Assembly: GCA_035934555.1 (NCBI GenBank)
Contig: DASYXT010000135.1
Location: 1 to 64,000, forward strand
From: DASYXT01 sp035934555
Lineage (GTDB): Bacteria > Verrucomicrobiota > Verrucomicrobiia > Limisphaerales > UBA8199
Direction of reading: 5' to 3'
Length of the DNA stretch: 64,000 nt
Part shown: piece after piece, positions 28,101 to 37,379 of the stretch
How the letters are laid out: every line of letters starts with the position of its first letter
How positions within the stretch are numbered: position 1 is the first letter of the stretch
Translations under genes and position numbers: made by a program
Notes under the pieces: generated by a model
What the model was told of the DNA's origin: nothing
Database searches by the model: none
The model's input: the letters and a program-made list of their open reading frames with translations, nothing else

Positions 28101-29182
28101 GACTGGACCGGCTGCTTATCAAATACCGGAGTAAAGGTTGTGCCGCCATCCAGGGATTTCCAAACCCCGCCGCTGGCCGCGCCCACAAAAACGGTGGTTT
28201 TTCCGCGTTCGGTGCGGCCTGCTATGGCAGCGATGCGGCCGCTCATGGTGGCGGAGCCGATATTGCGTATCCCAAGACCGCTCACCACAGCCGTGTCGAA
28301 GTGCACGGCGGAGGCGCTGCCAAGCGGCGCCGGCGGGGTGGAACTGCCCGGTTTGATTAAATTGGCAGCTCTGGTGGCCAACGCAGACGTCGGCCGAAGT
28401 TTGTCCTTACTTTTAGGGTATTGGAAAAAAGAGTCATCGATGTTCGCATTTGGCTCGGCGCTCTCGATTGTCCACCGCTGGTTTTTTGGCTGAGCCTTTG
28501 GTCCCGACTCGATGGCAAATGGAACCCATACCCCCGACACCCGCTCGTAATTGCTGTAGTCGATCTCCTCGATCTGCTCCGAGTCCCGCATGAAAGTGTG
28601 CTTCTCCGCCCGAATCAGCAGGAAATAGTCCGGGTCAAGGAAATCATATTCGAAGTCGCCTGATGGGCGGGTGACCTTGAGTTTGAGTGCGGGCGTCCCA
28701 TCAACATCCTCCGAGCCGAGGTAAGAGACCGAAAAACCCTTCTCTTGCCAGCCTACCAGCGGTCCTTCAAAGTCGGCTTTTTGGGCGAGCGTCTTCGAAT
28801 CGTCGGCGGATAGCCGCTCCGCATCTTTGCGCCCCTCGAAGGGCTGCACCTGCCAGCCTTCCGTGCCGTCGTAGGCCGATACCGCCGTCAGGCCTTGCAG
28901 CGACGCATCCTCACGAAACATCCCCGGCCGCTTAAACAAAGCAGTCCACGCCAGCTCAATCGTCGAATCGCCGCTGCCGAAAGAGATTTTCCCGACCAGG
29001 CGCAACGAATGAAGCGCCGACAGGCTGGTCTTCCCCCCGACCGCTTGAGTGTGGCGCGCGACAATTTCATCAACGTCCAGCGCATGCGCCGTGATGCCGG
29101 CGGCCAACAGCGCGGCGAGGAGCACGAAAAGACGCCGAAATCCAGGAATCCATGGAATAAGGCTGACGTTGAGTTGGTTCAT
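25178..29182 (-). CDS. LolA-like domain fused to VPS10/BNR beta-propeller
   Basis: A 1334-residue secreted protein. After the signal peptide, residues about 35-260 form a LolA/MucB-like half-barrel (VDEIVARHTQAVGG, YDGTEGWQVQPFEG, then a long beta run ending FAIESGP). Residues about 295-1040 contain many BNR/sortilin-type blades with the Asp-box-like SxDGGxTW pattern (SLDGGTTFTPVF, STDDGESWQYMG, TSDGGKTWRLV, SADGGETWTEL). The C-terminal 300 residues include an Fn3-like domain and a helical tail. VPS10-type propellers of this sort are common in Bacteroidota, Verrucomicrobia and Acidobacteria and are thought to bind glycans or peptides; no catalytic residue is evident. The LolA-like fusion is unusual. 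Confidence 0.8.
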   Translation of the reverse strand: MNQLNVSLIPWIPGFRRLFVLLAALLAAGITAHALDVDEIVARHTQAVGGKTSLSALHSLRLVGKISFGSGDSTIELAWTALFKRPGMFREDASLQGLTAVSAYDGTEGWQVQPFEGRKDAERLSADDSKTLAQKADFEGPLVGWQEKGFSVSYLGSEDVDGTPALKLKVTRPSGDFEYDFLDPDYFLLIRAEKHTFMRDSEQIEEIDYSNYERVSGVWVPFAIESGPKAQPKNQRWTIESAEPNANIDDSFFQYPKSKDKLRPTSALATRAANLIKPGSSTPPAPLGSASAVHFDTAVVSGLGIRNIGSATMSGRIAAIAGRTERGKTTVFVGAASGGVWKSLDGGTTFTPVFDKQPVQSIGAIALAPSDEKIVWVGTGEGWTRNSVSIGNGIYKSTDDGESWQYMGLPNSERISKIAVHPSNSDIVYACVPGKLWSDSTDRGLYKTSDGGKTWRLVLKGPNASTGCASVTLDPSNPDVMLAGLWDFRRKGWTFRSGGDGPDAPSGSGLFRSADGGETWTELSADSSGLPAKPWGRVEVTFAPSDPKIVYAFIECKDSALYYSADGGKTWEARDKSRNMVWRPFYFARLVVDPKNSQRVFKMNLGVIVSEDGGRSFSGTSGGSHGDWHDIWIDPENPKHIIGGDDGGLWLSYDGGNRWWKGDNLPIAQFYHVTVDAADPYHVYGGLQDNGSWVGDTDYPGGISNDRWEALYGGDGFCTAIDPADPDTVYAESQGGYIGRIDRRTHSARDIQPKAGYNEKLRFSWNTPIHISPTRRGTLYIGAQFLFRSTDRGDNWQRISPDLSTNDPKKQKQEESGGITVDNSEAEMHTSISSISESPRNSRVIWVGTDDGNLQLTTNNGRTWTNLVKNIAGLPANSWVTCVEASRFDPAVAYATFDRHTFGDMDAWVYRTSNYGRTWTRIAGPDQGLRGYAHVIREDAVSRSILFVGTEFGLWISIDAGAHWAEFKPNKFPAVAVRDLAVQARAGDLVVATHGRGIWIIDDLSPLRTLSEAVLCRSASFLAVRPTQQRMGGAGGGVNGDAKFIGENPVSGAAVAYYLGTRHLFGPLKLEVLGPDGKALDSIPASKHRGINRVVWSMRESPPHVPPAAQIVFNSSQGPHVLPGTYTVRLTSGNEKLTAPLQIELDRRAPYHLADRKAQFDAAMKVHALFGRMSGIVGRMEAARNVALADADKLPGKDELKRRLGDFATKVEELRKKIVATKEGGAITGEERLREHADFLYGALMSWEGRPSKYQLDRIDVLSRELSDVEQELNGLFGSQVPNLAPDLGRRKLEPIPTGPVKLAEDSVSSADLQRGFGMFFGRQFTAPEREERD

Positions 29183-29402
29183 ATGGTTTGCACGGGAACG
29201 GACCCACTATACACATGCGGAAGTGCTGGATCAACTGAACGGTACCATTTTCTCCGCAACCGATTTTTCCATCGTGGAGGCAGTCCCTTCCTGCCCTTCC
29301 TGCCACCCTCCTACCCCGCATGAAGAGGTTTTGGTTTCTTATTCCGAAATATTAGGTACTTTCGCGAGCTGGAAGCCGCCTTGAGCCAAAGCGATAATTA
29401 TT

Positions 29403-30365
29403 ATGAAAGTGGTAATACCCAACGAATTGAAGGCCGAGATGCCGCCCACGATGTTTGGAAGGATTCTGAGCGCCACGCCCGTCGTGATGGCCGTAGTGGC
29501 AACGATGCTGGCCGGTTTGGCTTCCAGTGAGATGACCCGCGCCCAATATGATCGCTCGCTGGCCGCCCAACAGCAGTCGAAAGCGGGCGACCAGTGGAGC
29601 TTTTTCCAGGCTAAACGGATGCGCGGGGCCTTCCAACTCAACACAGCCGAGTTGCTGCAAGCCGTCAGCGCGGTGCGGCCGTTTGAACCGACGGCACTCA
29701 CGCAATGGTCAGAAGGGAAGCCGGAACTGGCCGCGGTGATAAGCTCACCGGACGGACAGCGAGCGCTGGGTTTTTTGCAGCGGAGTGAAGTTCCGTCAAA
29801 CAGCACCGTGGTGGCATGGGACCCAAAGATCCAGGCGGCGCTCGACGGGTTGGAAGCCTTGAGGCCGGACTCCGATATGGCGGCGCTGCTCGCGCCGGTC
29901 GATGTTAAAAGTCTCGAAGACGCGTTGCGCGCCGCCCGAGACCAGGTGGATGCGCTTGATACCGCTACGAAACCGATCAACGAGGCCATTGATCGAATGG
30001 ATGCGCTGGTGTCTCACCAGGCCGCGCTGTCCGCCGGAACGGGTGGTGGCAGCAGTTTGTCGGTCCACCGGGATTTCACGGTGGCGAGGCTGCGGTACAC
30101 GGCGGTGCGTTATGAAGTCGAGGCGCGTCTGAACCAGGCGATTGCGAACCTGTACGAATTGCAAGTCCGGAAGAGCAATTTCTCAGCGGAGCGGCACCAC
30201 GCGCGGAGCCAGAAATTCTTTTTTGGCATGCTGGGGGCCCAGTTGGGGGTGATTGTCTCGACGTTCGCGATGGCCGCCCGGAACCGCAACCTGCTTTGGT
30301 CCCTCGCAGCCGCGGCGGGGTTGCTGGCCATCGGGTTTGCCGTTTATGTGTATCTGTGCGTGTGA
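29403..30365 (+). CDS. Inner-membrane protein, DUF4337-like C-terminus
   Basis: A 320-residue protein. One hydrophobic helix near the start (RILSATPVVMAVVATMLAGLAS) is followed by a long amphipathic, helical middle (about residues 50-265). Two C-terminal membrane helices follow (KFFFGMLGAQLGVIVSTFAMAA and LLWSLAAAAGLLAIGFAVYVYL). The last part resembles DUF4337 membrane proteins, whose role is unknown. It is divergent from the VPS10 giant, with about 220 bp between them, and the following PQQ giant is convergent. No partner gene suggests a function. Confidence 0.6.
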   Translation: MKVVIPNELKAEMPPTMFGRILSATPVVMAVVATMLAGLASSEMTRAQYDRSLAAQQQSKAGDQWSFFQAKRMRGAFQLNTAELLQAVSAVRPFEPTALTQWSEGKPELAAVISSPDGQRALGFLQRSEVPSNSTVVAWDPKIQAALDGLEALRPDSDMAALLAPVDVKSLEDALRAARDQVDALDTATKPINEAIDRMDALVSHQAALSAGTGGGSSLSVHRDFTVARLRYTAVRYEVEARLNQAIANLYELQVRKSNFSAERHHARSQKFFFGMLGAQLGVIVSTFAMAARNRNLLWSLAAAAGLLAIGFAVYVYLCV

Positions 30366-30384
30366 ACGAACAGCCGCCAGGCTG

Positions 30385-33300
30385 TTACTGTTGTCGAACA
30401 CGATAGAACCGCATGGGATAGTTCGTCGAGGCCGGGTCGGCTAAGTTTAGAACGTTGGCCGGCGCCACGTTCGTCAACAGCGGCGTCCAGTTCACCAGGT
30501 TGGTCGAGGCTTGCAGAACGTAATTGCTGCCCACACTTCCAAGGAGTTGCAGTTGGAAAACTCCATTGGAGAAACCCGCGGAGGTGAAGCGCAGCGGCTG
30601 GACCAGGAACAAGGCACTGGCGGCAATGCTGTTGTCGTAGCCGGTTTCAAAGGCGGTGGCGGCCAGGGTTGCGTTGCTGGTGAGGTTAAGCGCACCGGCG
30701 TACAAGAGCGAATTGGTTGTCGGCAGTGAGCCATCCAGTGTGTAATAAATCGCCGCGTTGGCGTCCGGTGGCTGAAGCGTAATGCCGACCTGGTTGTAGA
30801 ACGTGCCGCCGTTGGGCGTGAGCACCGGCGGCGCCAGTGCCGGTGTGCCGGGCAAGCTATTAATCCAATCGGTCAGGACTTGCACCGCATTGGTGTCGAT
30901 GAGATTGCGGAAATCCGGCATTTGGATGTCCTGATTGGTGGTGTTGATGCGGGCCAGCAGCACCGAACGCCAGGTGTCTTTCGCCTTAACGACGCACGCA
31001 TTATCGGAGATGCCCAGCGTGAACAGCGCGGGATAATTTGTGATGTGCTGTTGGGGCAGCGGTGTGTCGTAGCGCGCATCCCAGGTCGGCCCGTCGCCGC
31101 CGGGTTGATGACATTGCTGGCAATTGACATCCAGATACGAGCGGACTCGCTCCTGAAGCGACGCGCTGAAGTTCGTCATCGCCGACAGTTGGGAGTAACT
31201 GTTGATGCCGGCTTCATTAATCGCGGGGTACAGCAATCCCAGCCGGTTGAGGGTGCGAAGCTGGTTGTCCGTCACGCTCGTCGTTGCGTAAGTCAGGTTG
31301 CCGTTCAACTGGCGGGCATTGACCCCCAACACATAGTTCGCCACCGGCGTGTGACAGCTCAGACAGTCGGACGGACTCGGGTAGTTCCAGGTCTGTGTCC
31401 GCACGCCGGCCGTGTTGGTGATCGCAATGTCTTCGGACAAACTACTCGACAGCAGGTCCGCGTCGGTGTTGTCCGGGCGCCATTTGTAAGTGACGCCATA
31501 GACTGCGCCGTTATTGTCGCGCACCAGGAGTTGGGTCTCGAGGCGGCGGACGGTTGCATTGGTTTCGTTGACGACGAGATCGAAGTTCTTCACAAAGACG
31601 GTTCCGGCAGGGAACCCCCATGAGTTGGTGGGCTGGAATTGAATTTGTTCATCAGGCGTGATCGGCGCGCCGTTGTAAGGCACTTCGATGAGCCAACTGC
31701 TGGAGGCGTTGTCTTTCCACTGCGGCGCATTGGGCGCATACGGAAGCAATCCACTGGCCGGTGTACGGTTGGCCGTGTCGGCGAAGACACCTGTACCGGA
31801 CAGCAGCGGAGGCAATGGTCCGGTTGAGAGGGTCGGCATATTCAGGAAAGCCGCGACGGTTGCACGACCGGTTAGACCATAGGGCTGACCACTGCCGCTC
31901 AGGACAGTGATATTGACCGGTGCCGACGTGCTAACCAGACCACTGCTGCTGACAGCCACCGCGGTGAGGGCGTAATTGCCGGCGCTGAGCCCGGTGGCGG
32001 TTACCGCGTACGGAAGATTACTAACGCTGCCGACGAACGCCGAACGGGCGTAGAAATCCACATGGTCAATGGTGTCATAGAGCGCGTCGGCTTCGGCGCT
32101 GAGCGTCACGCTGGCTGCAGCGGTGTAAGTAGCGTTGGCCGGCGGGGCGGTCAGCACCACGGCGGGCGGAGAATTGCTATAGGTGAAGCCGTTGACGGTG
32201 ACGTTGTCGATGGTCGCGGTGCTGAGCGCGCCGTCATTGTGGGCCGTCACAGCCAGGCCGGCATAATAAACAGGATTAGTAAAAGAAAGCGTCGCGGTTC
32301 CGACCTGAGTCCAGTTGAGGCCATCGGCGCTCTTGTAGGCCGTGAAGGTGCTATTGGTGCGGGTCAACCGGACCCAATTATTAGGCGGGGGATTCAACGT
32401 GCCGCCGCCGACGTTGCCATCGGAGGAAATCCCGTTCTGGCTGCGATACTGAAAATCCGAGCCGTTTCCAGGAGTGATAACCATGCAACCGTAAGCGGCA
32501 TTGGCGGTGAGTGAATCGCGGAGCATCACGCCGGCCTTGGCCCACGGGTCGGTATCGCCTTGGGAGGTGACGCGGGCGCTGATATCGCAGCCGTTGGTCA
32601 CGGGTTGATAAACGAAGCGAAAGGCGTCCGCCGCATTCCAGATGTCATTGCCGGAACCGATGACGATGAAGACGCCATTTGAGAAAAACGCGCTGCCGAC
32701 CGCGGCAACAGAACCGATATCGCTGGTTTGCCACGGCGGCGGCGGATAGTTGAGGCTATTGATGAAACTCGCGCTGGCCACCGCGCTGTTGATGTACCCC
32801 GGTTCGGATGCAATCGCATGCACCACAGTCGTGGTGGTGATCACAAATGGACCGGTGTAAAGCGTTGAGTTGGTTGTCGGTGCGGTCCCGTCGGTGGTGT
32901 AAAAGACCGAAGCGCCCGGAGCGGTGTTGCTGATGCTGACGGTGACGGAGTTGGTGAATAAGCCGCCGTTGGGGGCAATGAGCGGCGCGGAAAGGAATAA
33001 AGCCAAACCATAAACCGACATGGTGTATTGGCCGCCCACATACACTTTGCCGCCGGCAACCGTGGGGGTAGTCATTTTGACTGCCGGCCCGAGACTATCG
33101 CGCGAGGCCAGTTGCGCGCTGCTCCAGAGCATTTGGGAAATGTTCGCCGCGTTGAGGGCATATAACGTGCCCGGGCTGCCGCTGTTGCCTGAATTATTGT
33201 CGATTACCCAGGCAATGCCGCTGTTGGTGCCGTTGGCGGAGATGACGGGACTGCCGTTGCCGGAACCGACTGAGACCGGGGCGGTGGCGACGGCGGCCTG

Positions 33301-35541
33301 GTTGACGGAAGCATTGTTGATACTGAACGCTTTCATCGGCGCGGAACTTGCCTGAAAGAAAAGCAAATGGTTCCAATACGCGGGGGGACTCCACGATCCG
33401 CTAATGCCGTTGAACGATTGAACGATTTGGCTGTCGCTGCCATTTTGGAAGTGTCCCATGTTATCGCGGTCCACCAGGTAAATCTTGCCTGACTTTCCCG
33501 GGCCGACGATCAGATGCGGATGGGCGGCGCTGCCGGCCGCATCCGGCAGCAACAACGGACCGCACGAACCCAGGTCGGTGTCATCGACCGCGAGTGTGGC
33601 TTGGTCGTAAGGCGTGAAGTAGTCGGCCACGGCCAGGCCGTTGGTGGTTGAGAGTTTCACGAAACTGTCGGCATAATCCCCGCCGTTGGTGTTGGCGCTG
33701 AACGAGCCGTTGCCGGTCTCAAAATACAGATTGTTGTTGGCATCGACACAAATACCACCACCGCCCATCCAGATGCCGCCCTCGGCGGCGTTGGAGCCGA
33801 AAGCAGCGACGGTGGCGTTGGGTGTGGTGTTGAAAACGCCCAGCAGCGCAAGATTTGTTGGGTTGTATGCAAAAACCCAGCCGTGATAAGGGTCGGTATC
33901 GGCGTAGCTGGCGTACGCCACAACCAGAATTCCATTGGCGAGGCACAGCGCCGGCCGTTCACCGTGCTGGACGGCAGAAAAGGTCTGCACCCCGCCACTG
34001 CTGCCGACTCCCTGGCCCGGCACCGACCCGGCAACTACTACGGGGCTGTACGGCCGCTCAGCGCCTGTCGTCACGTCCAGCGCATGGATGCGGTGAACGT
34101 AATTGGTCGTGGTCCCAACGACATCGACCGTGAAGGCGTCGAGGTAAATCGTGCCGGTGGCGGGGTCAATGACGGGTGTAGCGGTCATGCCGACTTCGGG
34201 GACGATGTCGGTGTACCCGCCGCCGCTATAGCGGTAGCCGAAGGGCGCAGTGGCGCAGTTGACGGCTGAGCCCATGCTGACGTGCCAAAGCACGCCGCCG
34301 CCCGGGCCGGAATTGCTGTCGGCGTCCAGCGCATACAGGGAATCGTGCTCGGTCGCGACGAATACGACGTTGTGCACGCCCTGGCCGGGAATGGTGAGGT
34401 TGGTCATCACCAGCGGCTCGGCATAGACGTAGCCGTCCAGGGCATACGAAAACAATTTGCCGAAGGTGTTGGTGTTCACGTTGGCCGGTGTCAGCCAGGT
34501 TTCATTGGTGTTCGCCCCCTGGCGGGTGTTGTCATAATGGTAGGTCAAGACCGAGACAGGCGTAACGGCTGGATTGGCCGCCAAGGTGGTAAAACTTAAG
34601 GTGGGTTGCGCCCAGGCCGTGGCGGCGGAATTCGACGCGAAGGCAGTAAAATAGTAGGTCGTGTTGGTGTTCAGGCCTGTGAGCGGCGCGCTGAAAGGGC
34701 CGTTGGTCTGCCCCAGTGAAACACTGTTGGACCAGGAGACGGCGTTGGTGCCGCCATCACTCGGGCCGTAGTAAATGGTCACGGCGGGCGTGCCGACGCC
34801 TGGAGAAACGACCTGGCCGTTGAGAGTGGCCGAGGTGGCCAGCGCGAAGGCAGGCTGATTTATGATGATGAGGTTGGTGACGGCCGTCAGGCTGAGGTTG
34901 GTGAATGTGGCGGTATTGAGGGCGGAGTTGTTGTGAGCGGTCACGGCGAGACCGGCCATGACGGTGCTGTTGAGCGAAATCTGGTCGCTGCTGACCTGCA
35001 CCCAGGTGGCGCCATCGGTACTGTAATAGCCTGTGAAGGTCTGGCCGGCGCGGACCAGGCGCAGCCAAACCGGCGCGGTGAGCCCGGGCACATCACTGAA
35101 CGAACATTGGCCGCCGGCGGTGCTTCGCCACTGAAAGCTGACACCCTGGCCGGCTGTGGCCAGGATGCTGACGTTTACCGAGCCGGCGGTGCTGTCATTG
35201 CGGAACATCAGGCCCGCTTTGGACCAACCGCTCGCCGGATCACTGTTCTGCAGACTGGTGACCTGGGCCGTCAGGGTGCCGTCGCTATAGAGCATCTTAC
35301 TCGCAAGATTGAACTGGTCGGCCGCGTTCCAGATGTCCGAACCGCCGCCGGTGACAGTCCAGTTGCCATTGTTGTAGGAAGCCGACCCGGCGAGGCCGGG
35401 TGATCCGATATCGGCGTCCGTCCAACCCGGGGGCAATGCGGCTTGTGCTGCCTGACTGCACGCAAGGACAACCGAAACCAACAACAGAGATTTGGCGAAG
35501 TTATGAGGCGAGCCGAGTAAAGCGTAGGGGGAGGGATTCAT
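30385..35541 (-). CDS. Giant secreted PQQ/chitobiase-C/dihaem multi-domain protein
   Basis: About 1718 residues. The ATG at 35541 precedes the signal peptide (FAKSLLLVSVVLACSQAAQA). Domains in order: a LamG/DUF1349-like sandwich (about 35-215), an Fn3-like stretch, a PQQ propeller (about 340-840; GYVYAEPLVMTNL, DSLYALDADS), a chitobiase C-like domain (FYTTDGTAPTTNS), a second DUF1349-like sandwich and an Ig-like domain. A cytochrome-like region (about 1240-1560) with two CxxCH sites (CLSCH and CQQCH) and a second chitobiase C-like domain follow. It ends with the shared beta module finishing RFYRVRQQ. It could be an electron-transferring surface enzyme or a structural exoprotein; substrate unknown. 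Confidence 0.8.
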   Translation of the reverse strand: MNPSPYALLGSPHNFAKSLLLVSVVLACSQAAQAALPPGWTDADIGSPGLAGSASYNNGNWTVTGGGSDIWNAADQFNLASKMLYSDGTLTAQVTSLQNSDPASGWSKAGLMFRNDSTAGSVNVSILATAGQGVSFQWRSTAGGQCSFSDVPGLTAPVWLRLVRAGQTFTGYYSTDGATWVQVSSDQISLNSTVMAGLAVTAHNNSALNTATFTNLSLTAVTNLIIINQPAFALATSATLNGQVVSPGVGTPAVTIYYGPSDGGTNAVSWSNSVSLGQTNGPFSAPLTGLNTNTTYYFTAFASNSAATAWAQPTLSFTTLAANPAVTPVSVLTYHYDNTRQGANTNETWLTPANVNTNTFGKLFSYALDGYVYAEPLVMTNLTIPGQGVHNVVFVATEHDSLYALDADSNSGPGGGVLWHVSMGSAVNCATAPFGYRYSGGGYTDIVPEVGMTATPVIDPATGTIYLDAFTVDVVGTTTNYVHRIHALDVTTGAERPYSPVVVAGSVPGQGVGSSGGVQTFSAVQHGERPALCLANGILVVAYASYADTDPYHGWVFAYNPTNLALLGVFNTTPNATVAAFGSNAAEGGIWMGGGGICVDANNNLYFETGNGSFSANTNGGDYADSFVKLSTTNGLAVADYFTPYDQATLAVDDTDLGSCGPLLLPDAAGSAAHPHLIVGPGKSGKIYLVDRDNMGHFQNGSDSQIVQSFNGISGSWSPPAYWNHLLFFQASSAPMKAFSINNASVNQAAVATAPVSVGSGNGSPVISANGTNSGIAWVIDNNSGNSGSPGTLYALNAANISQMLWSSAQLASRDSLGPAVKMTTPTVAGGKVYVGGQYTMSVYGLALFLSAPLIAPNGGLFTNSVTVSISNTAPGASVFYTTDGTAPTTNSTLYTGPFVITTTTVVHAIASEPGYINSAVASASFINSLNYPPPPWQTSDIGSVAAVGSAFFSNGVFIVIGSGNDIWNAADAFRFVYQPVTNGCDISARVTSQGDTDPWAKAGVMLRDSLTANAAYGCMVITPGNGSDFQYRSQNGISSDGNVGGGTLNPPPNNWVRLTRTNSTFTAYKSADGLNWTQVGTATLSFTNPVYYAGLAVTAHNDGALSTATIDNVTVNGFTYSNSPPAVVLTAPPANATYTAAASVTLSAEADALYDTIDHVDFYARSAFVGSVSNLPYAVTATGLSAGNYALTAVAVSSSGLVSTSAPVNITVLSGSGQPYGLTGRATVAAFLNMPTLSTGPLPPLLSGTGVFADTANRTPASGLLPYAPNAPQWKDNASSSWLIEVPYNGAPITPDEQIQFQPTNSWGFPAGTVFVKNFDLVVNETNATVRRLETQLLVRDNNGAVYGVTYKWRPDNTDADLLSSSLSEDIAITNTAGVRTQTWNYPSPSDCLSCHTPVANYVLGVNARQLNGNLTYATTSVTDNQLRTLNRLGLLYPAINEAGINSYSQLSAMTNFSASLQERVRSYLDVNCQQCHQPGGDGPTWDARYDTPLPQQHITNYPALFTLGISDNACVVKAKDTWRSVLLARINTTNQDIQMPDFRNLIDTNAVQVLTDWINSLPGTPALAPPVLTPNGGTFYNQVGITLQPPDANAAIYYTLDGSLPTTNSLLYAGALNLTSNATLAATAFETGYDNSIAASALFLVQPLRFTSAGFSNGVFQLQLLGSVGSNYVLQASTNLVNWTPLLTNVAPANVLNLADPASTNYPMRFYRVRQQ

Positions 35542-35746
35542 AGTTGGGCCACCCGCGTGGCGCTTCACAGAAGCGGCTGGCAAACTCCAGGACGGCAGGT
35601 GTAGTGCTGATGGTTAATTTATCTCATAAGCTGGGGGACAATTCAAATACTCTTTGTCATACCTTCTACGGAGGCGCTTTCCGTGGAACGCCCGGAACGG
35701 GCCGCGGATTGATTCGGCCGCAGCGTCCAGATACTGTGGGGCGACG

Positions 35747-36274
35747 ATGTTGCGCACGCTCTGGTTATGGCTTTGGCTGGTGGGGTTAGGGACGGTGTTG
35801 TCCGCCCGTGGGCAAGCGAGCGCTTCGCCGGGTTCGGCGGCGCGCTCGAGCACGAACGGGCTCCCTTTGCTGATCGAGCGGAGAGAGCAGTTGCGAACGG
35901 TGTGTCTCGAAGGCCGGCGTTCCATTTGCGGAAAGATTCTCCGTGTGCTTCCCGAGGGGTTGCTGGTTGAGAGCGGTTATACGAATCTGCTGCGCAAACC
36001 GCTGACTAAATCCTGGCTGGTGCCCGGGACCGTCGTTGCGAGCCGCGCGCCGGACCTGGTCGAGAGCCGGGAACCGGGCGCCCTGTGCGTCGGAACGGTT
36101 TTTCTGACGGACTTGCCGCGCGGCAAGCCGCACCCATACGATTACGTGATAATTTGTGGGTATCCGACGGGCCAATACACCTACACCTCGGCGGGTTCGG
36201 TGCGCAAAACGGTGCGGCGCTTTTCGGCCAAGCTCGAGCAAGCCGTGCGGACGAATTTGGCCGCGGAGCGTTGA
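35747..36274 (+). CDS. Small secreted protein of unknown function
   Basis: About 175 residues. The ATG at 35747 gives a signal peptide (LRTLWLWLWLVGLGTVLSARG); an earlier in-frame start would add arginine-rich sequence. The mature part contains a segment with two Cys (RTVCLEGRRSICGKILRVL), then VESGYTNLLRKPLTKSWLVPGTVV, and a third Cys in DYVIICGYPTG. I do not recognise a Pfam family; close relatives appear restricted to Verrucomicrobiota (inference). It precedes mutM by 87 bp on the same strand. Confidence 0.6.
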   Translation: MLRTLWLWLWLVGLGTVLSARGQASASPGSAARSSTNGLPLLIERREQLRTVCLEGRRSICGKILRVLPEGLLVESGYTNLLRKPLTKSWLVPGTVVASRAPDLVESREPGALCVGTVFLTDLPRGKPHPYDYVIICGYPTGQYTYTSAGSVRKTVRRFSAKLEQAVRTNLAAER

Positions 36275-36361
36275 GGTGGCAACGCAATCAGCGGTGGCTG
36301 GCCCTGGATGGCAGAATTCCCCTTCCTCGCCGCTCGGGGCAGGCCGTGATAAGATCGAGCC

Positions 36362-37333
36362 GTGCCCGAACTGCCGGATATCACTGTTTACCTCGAAGCG
36401 CTGGGCCAGCGCGTGGTTGGTCAGGTTCTCAACAAGGTGCGGGTGCGGAGTCCGTTTTTACTGCGCACAGCCACGCCGGCGCTGGAGCAAACTTATGGGC
36501 GAACCGTGGTGGAAATGCGGCGACTGGGCAAACGAATCGCGTTGGGATTGGACGAACAATTCTGGCTGGTTTTCCATTTGATGATTGCCGGTCGGCTGCA
36601 TTGGATTGAATCGCCGTCCGTGACCGGCCAGACCCGCGATGTCACGCGTGCCTCGCCTGCGGCGAAAACCAAATCAAAAGCTCTCAGAATGGCTGAAGTG
36701 CAGGCGGAGTTTGAGTTTGACCGCGGTCGGTTGATGCTCACTGAGGCGGGGACAAAGCGGCGGGCGTCATTGCACGTGGTACAAGGTGAAGCGGCGTTGG
36801 CCGCGCTTAATCCGGGTGGCCTCGAGGTATTGAGTGCTTCGTTGGACGAGTTTTCGAGGGCGCTCAGGAGCGAGAACCACACGCTGAAGCGGGCATTGAC
36901 CGATCCGCGGCTGTTCAGTGGGATCGGCAATGCGTACTCGGATGAAATCCTGCATCGGGCGGGGCTCTCGCCGGTAATGCTGAGCCAAAAGCTCGCTGCC
37001 GGTGAGGTTGAGCGGCTTTATCAGGCAACCCAAAAAACACTGACGGAGTGGATCAACCGCTTGCGCGCGGAAACCGGCGCAGGCTTTCCGGAGAAGGTTA
37101 CGGCGTTCCGGCCGGAGATGGCGGTGCATGGTAAGTTCGGGCAGCCGTGCCCGGTTTGCGGCACGAAAGTGCAGCGCATTCGGTATGCGGAAAACGAGAC
37201 CAACTATTGCCCGGGGTGCCAGACCGGCGGCCGGTTGCTGGCAGATCGCTCGCTGTCGCTGCTCTTAAAGCAGGATTGGCCAGGAACGGTGTCGGAATTG
37301 GAAGAGCGGAAAGGGCGCACTGCCCATCGTTGA
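36362..37333 (+). CDS. mutM: Formamidopyrimidine-DNA glycosylase
   Basis: A bifunctional DNA glycosylase/AP lyase that removes 8-oxoguanine and Fapy lesions. The GTG start at 36362 is fixed by the MPELPD N-terminus, where Pro after the initiator Met is the nucleophile. Lys57 (RRLGKRIAL), the helix-two-turn-helix region (GIGNAYSDEILHRAGLSP) and a C-terminal zinc finger (CPVCG..CPGC) are all present. At 323 residues it is longer than typical MutM (about 270), with an inserted Thr/Ser/Lys-rich loop at about residues 90-115 and a basic tail after the finger. These extras do not remove any catalytic residue. Stand-alone gene. Confidence 0.92.
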   Translation: MPELPDITVYLEALGQRVVGQVLNKVRVRSPFLLRTATPALEQTYGRTVVEMRRLGKRIALGLDEQFWLVFHLMIAGRLHWIESPSVTGQTRDVTRASPAAKTKSKALRMAEVQAEFEFDRGRLMLTEAGTKRRASLHVVQGEAALAALNPGGLEVLSASLDEFSRALRSENHTLKRALTDPRLFSGIGNAYSDEILHRAGLSPVMLSQKLAAGEVERLYQATQKTLTEWINRLRAETGAGFPEKVTAFRPEMAVHGKFGQPCPVCGTKVQRIRYAENETNYCPGCQTGGRLLADRSLSLLLKQDWPGTVSELEERKGRTAHR

Positions 37334-37379
37334 GTGTCAATAGGTGCGGGCTGGGAAGGGCTGATGAGGAGAAGTAGAG

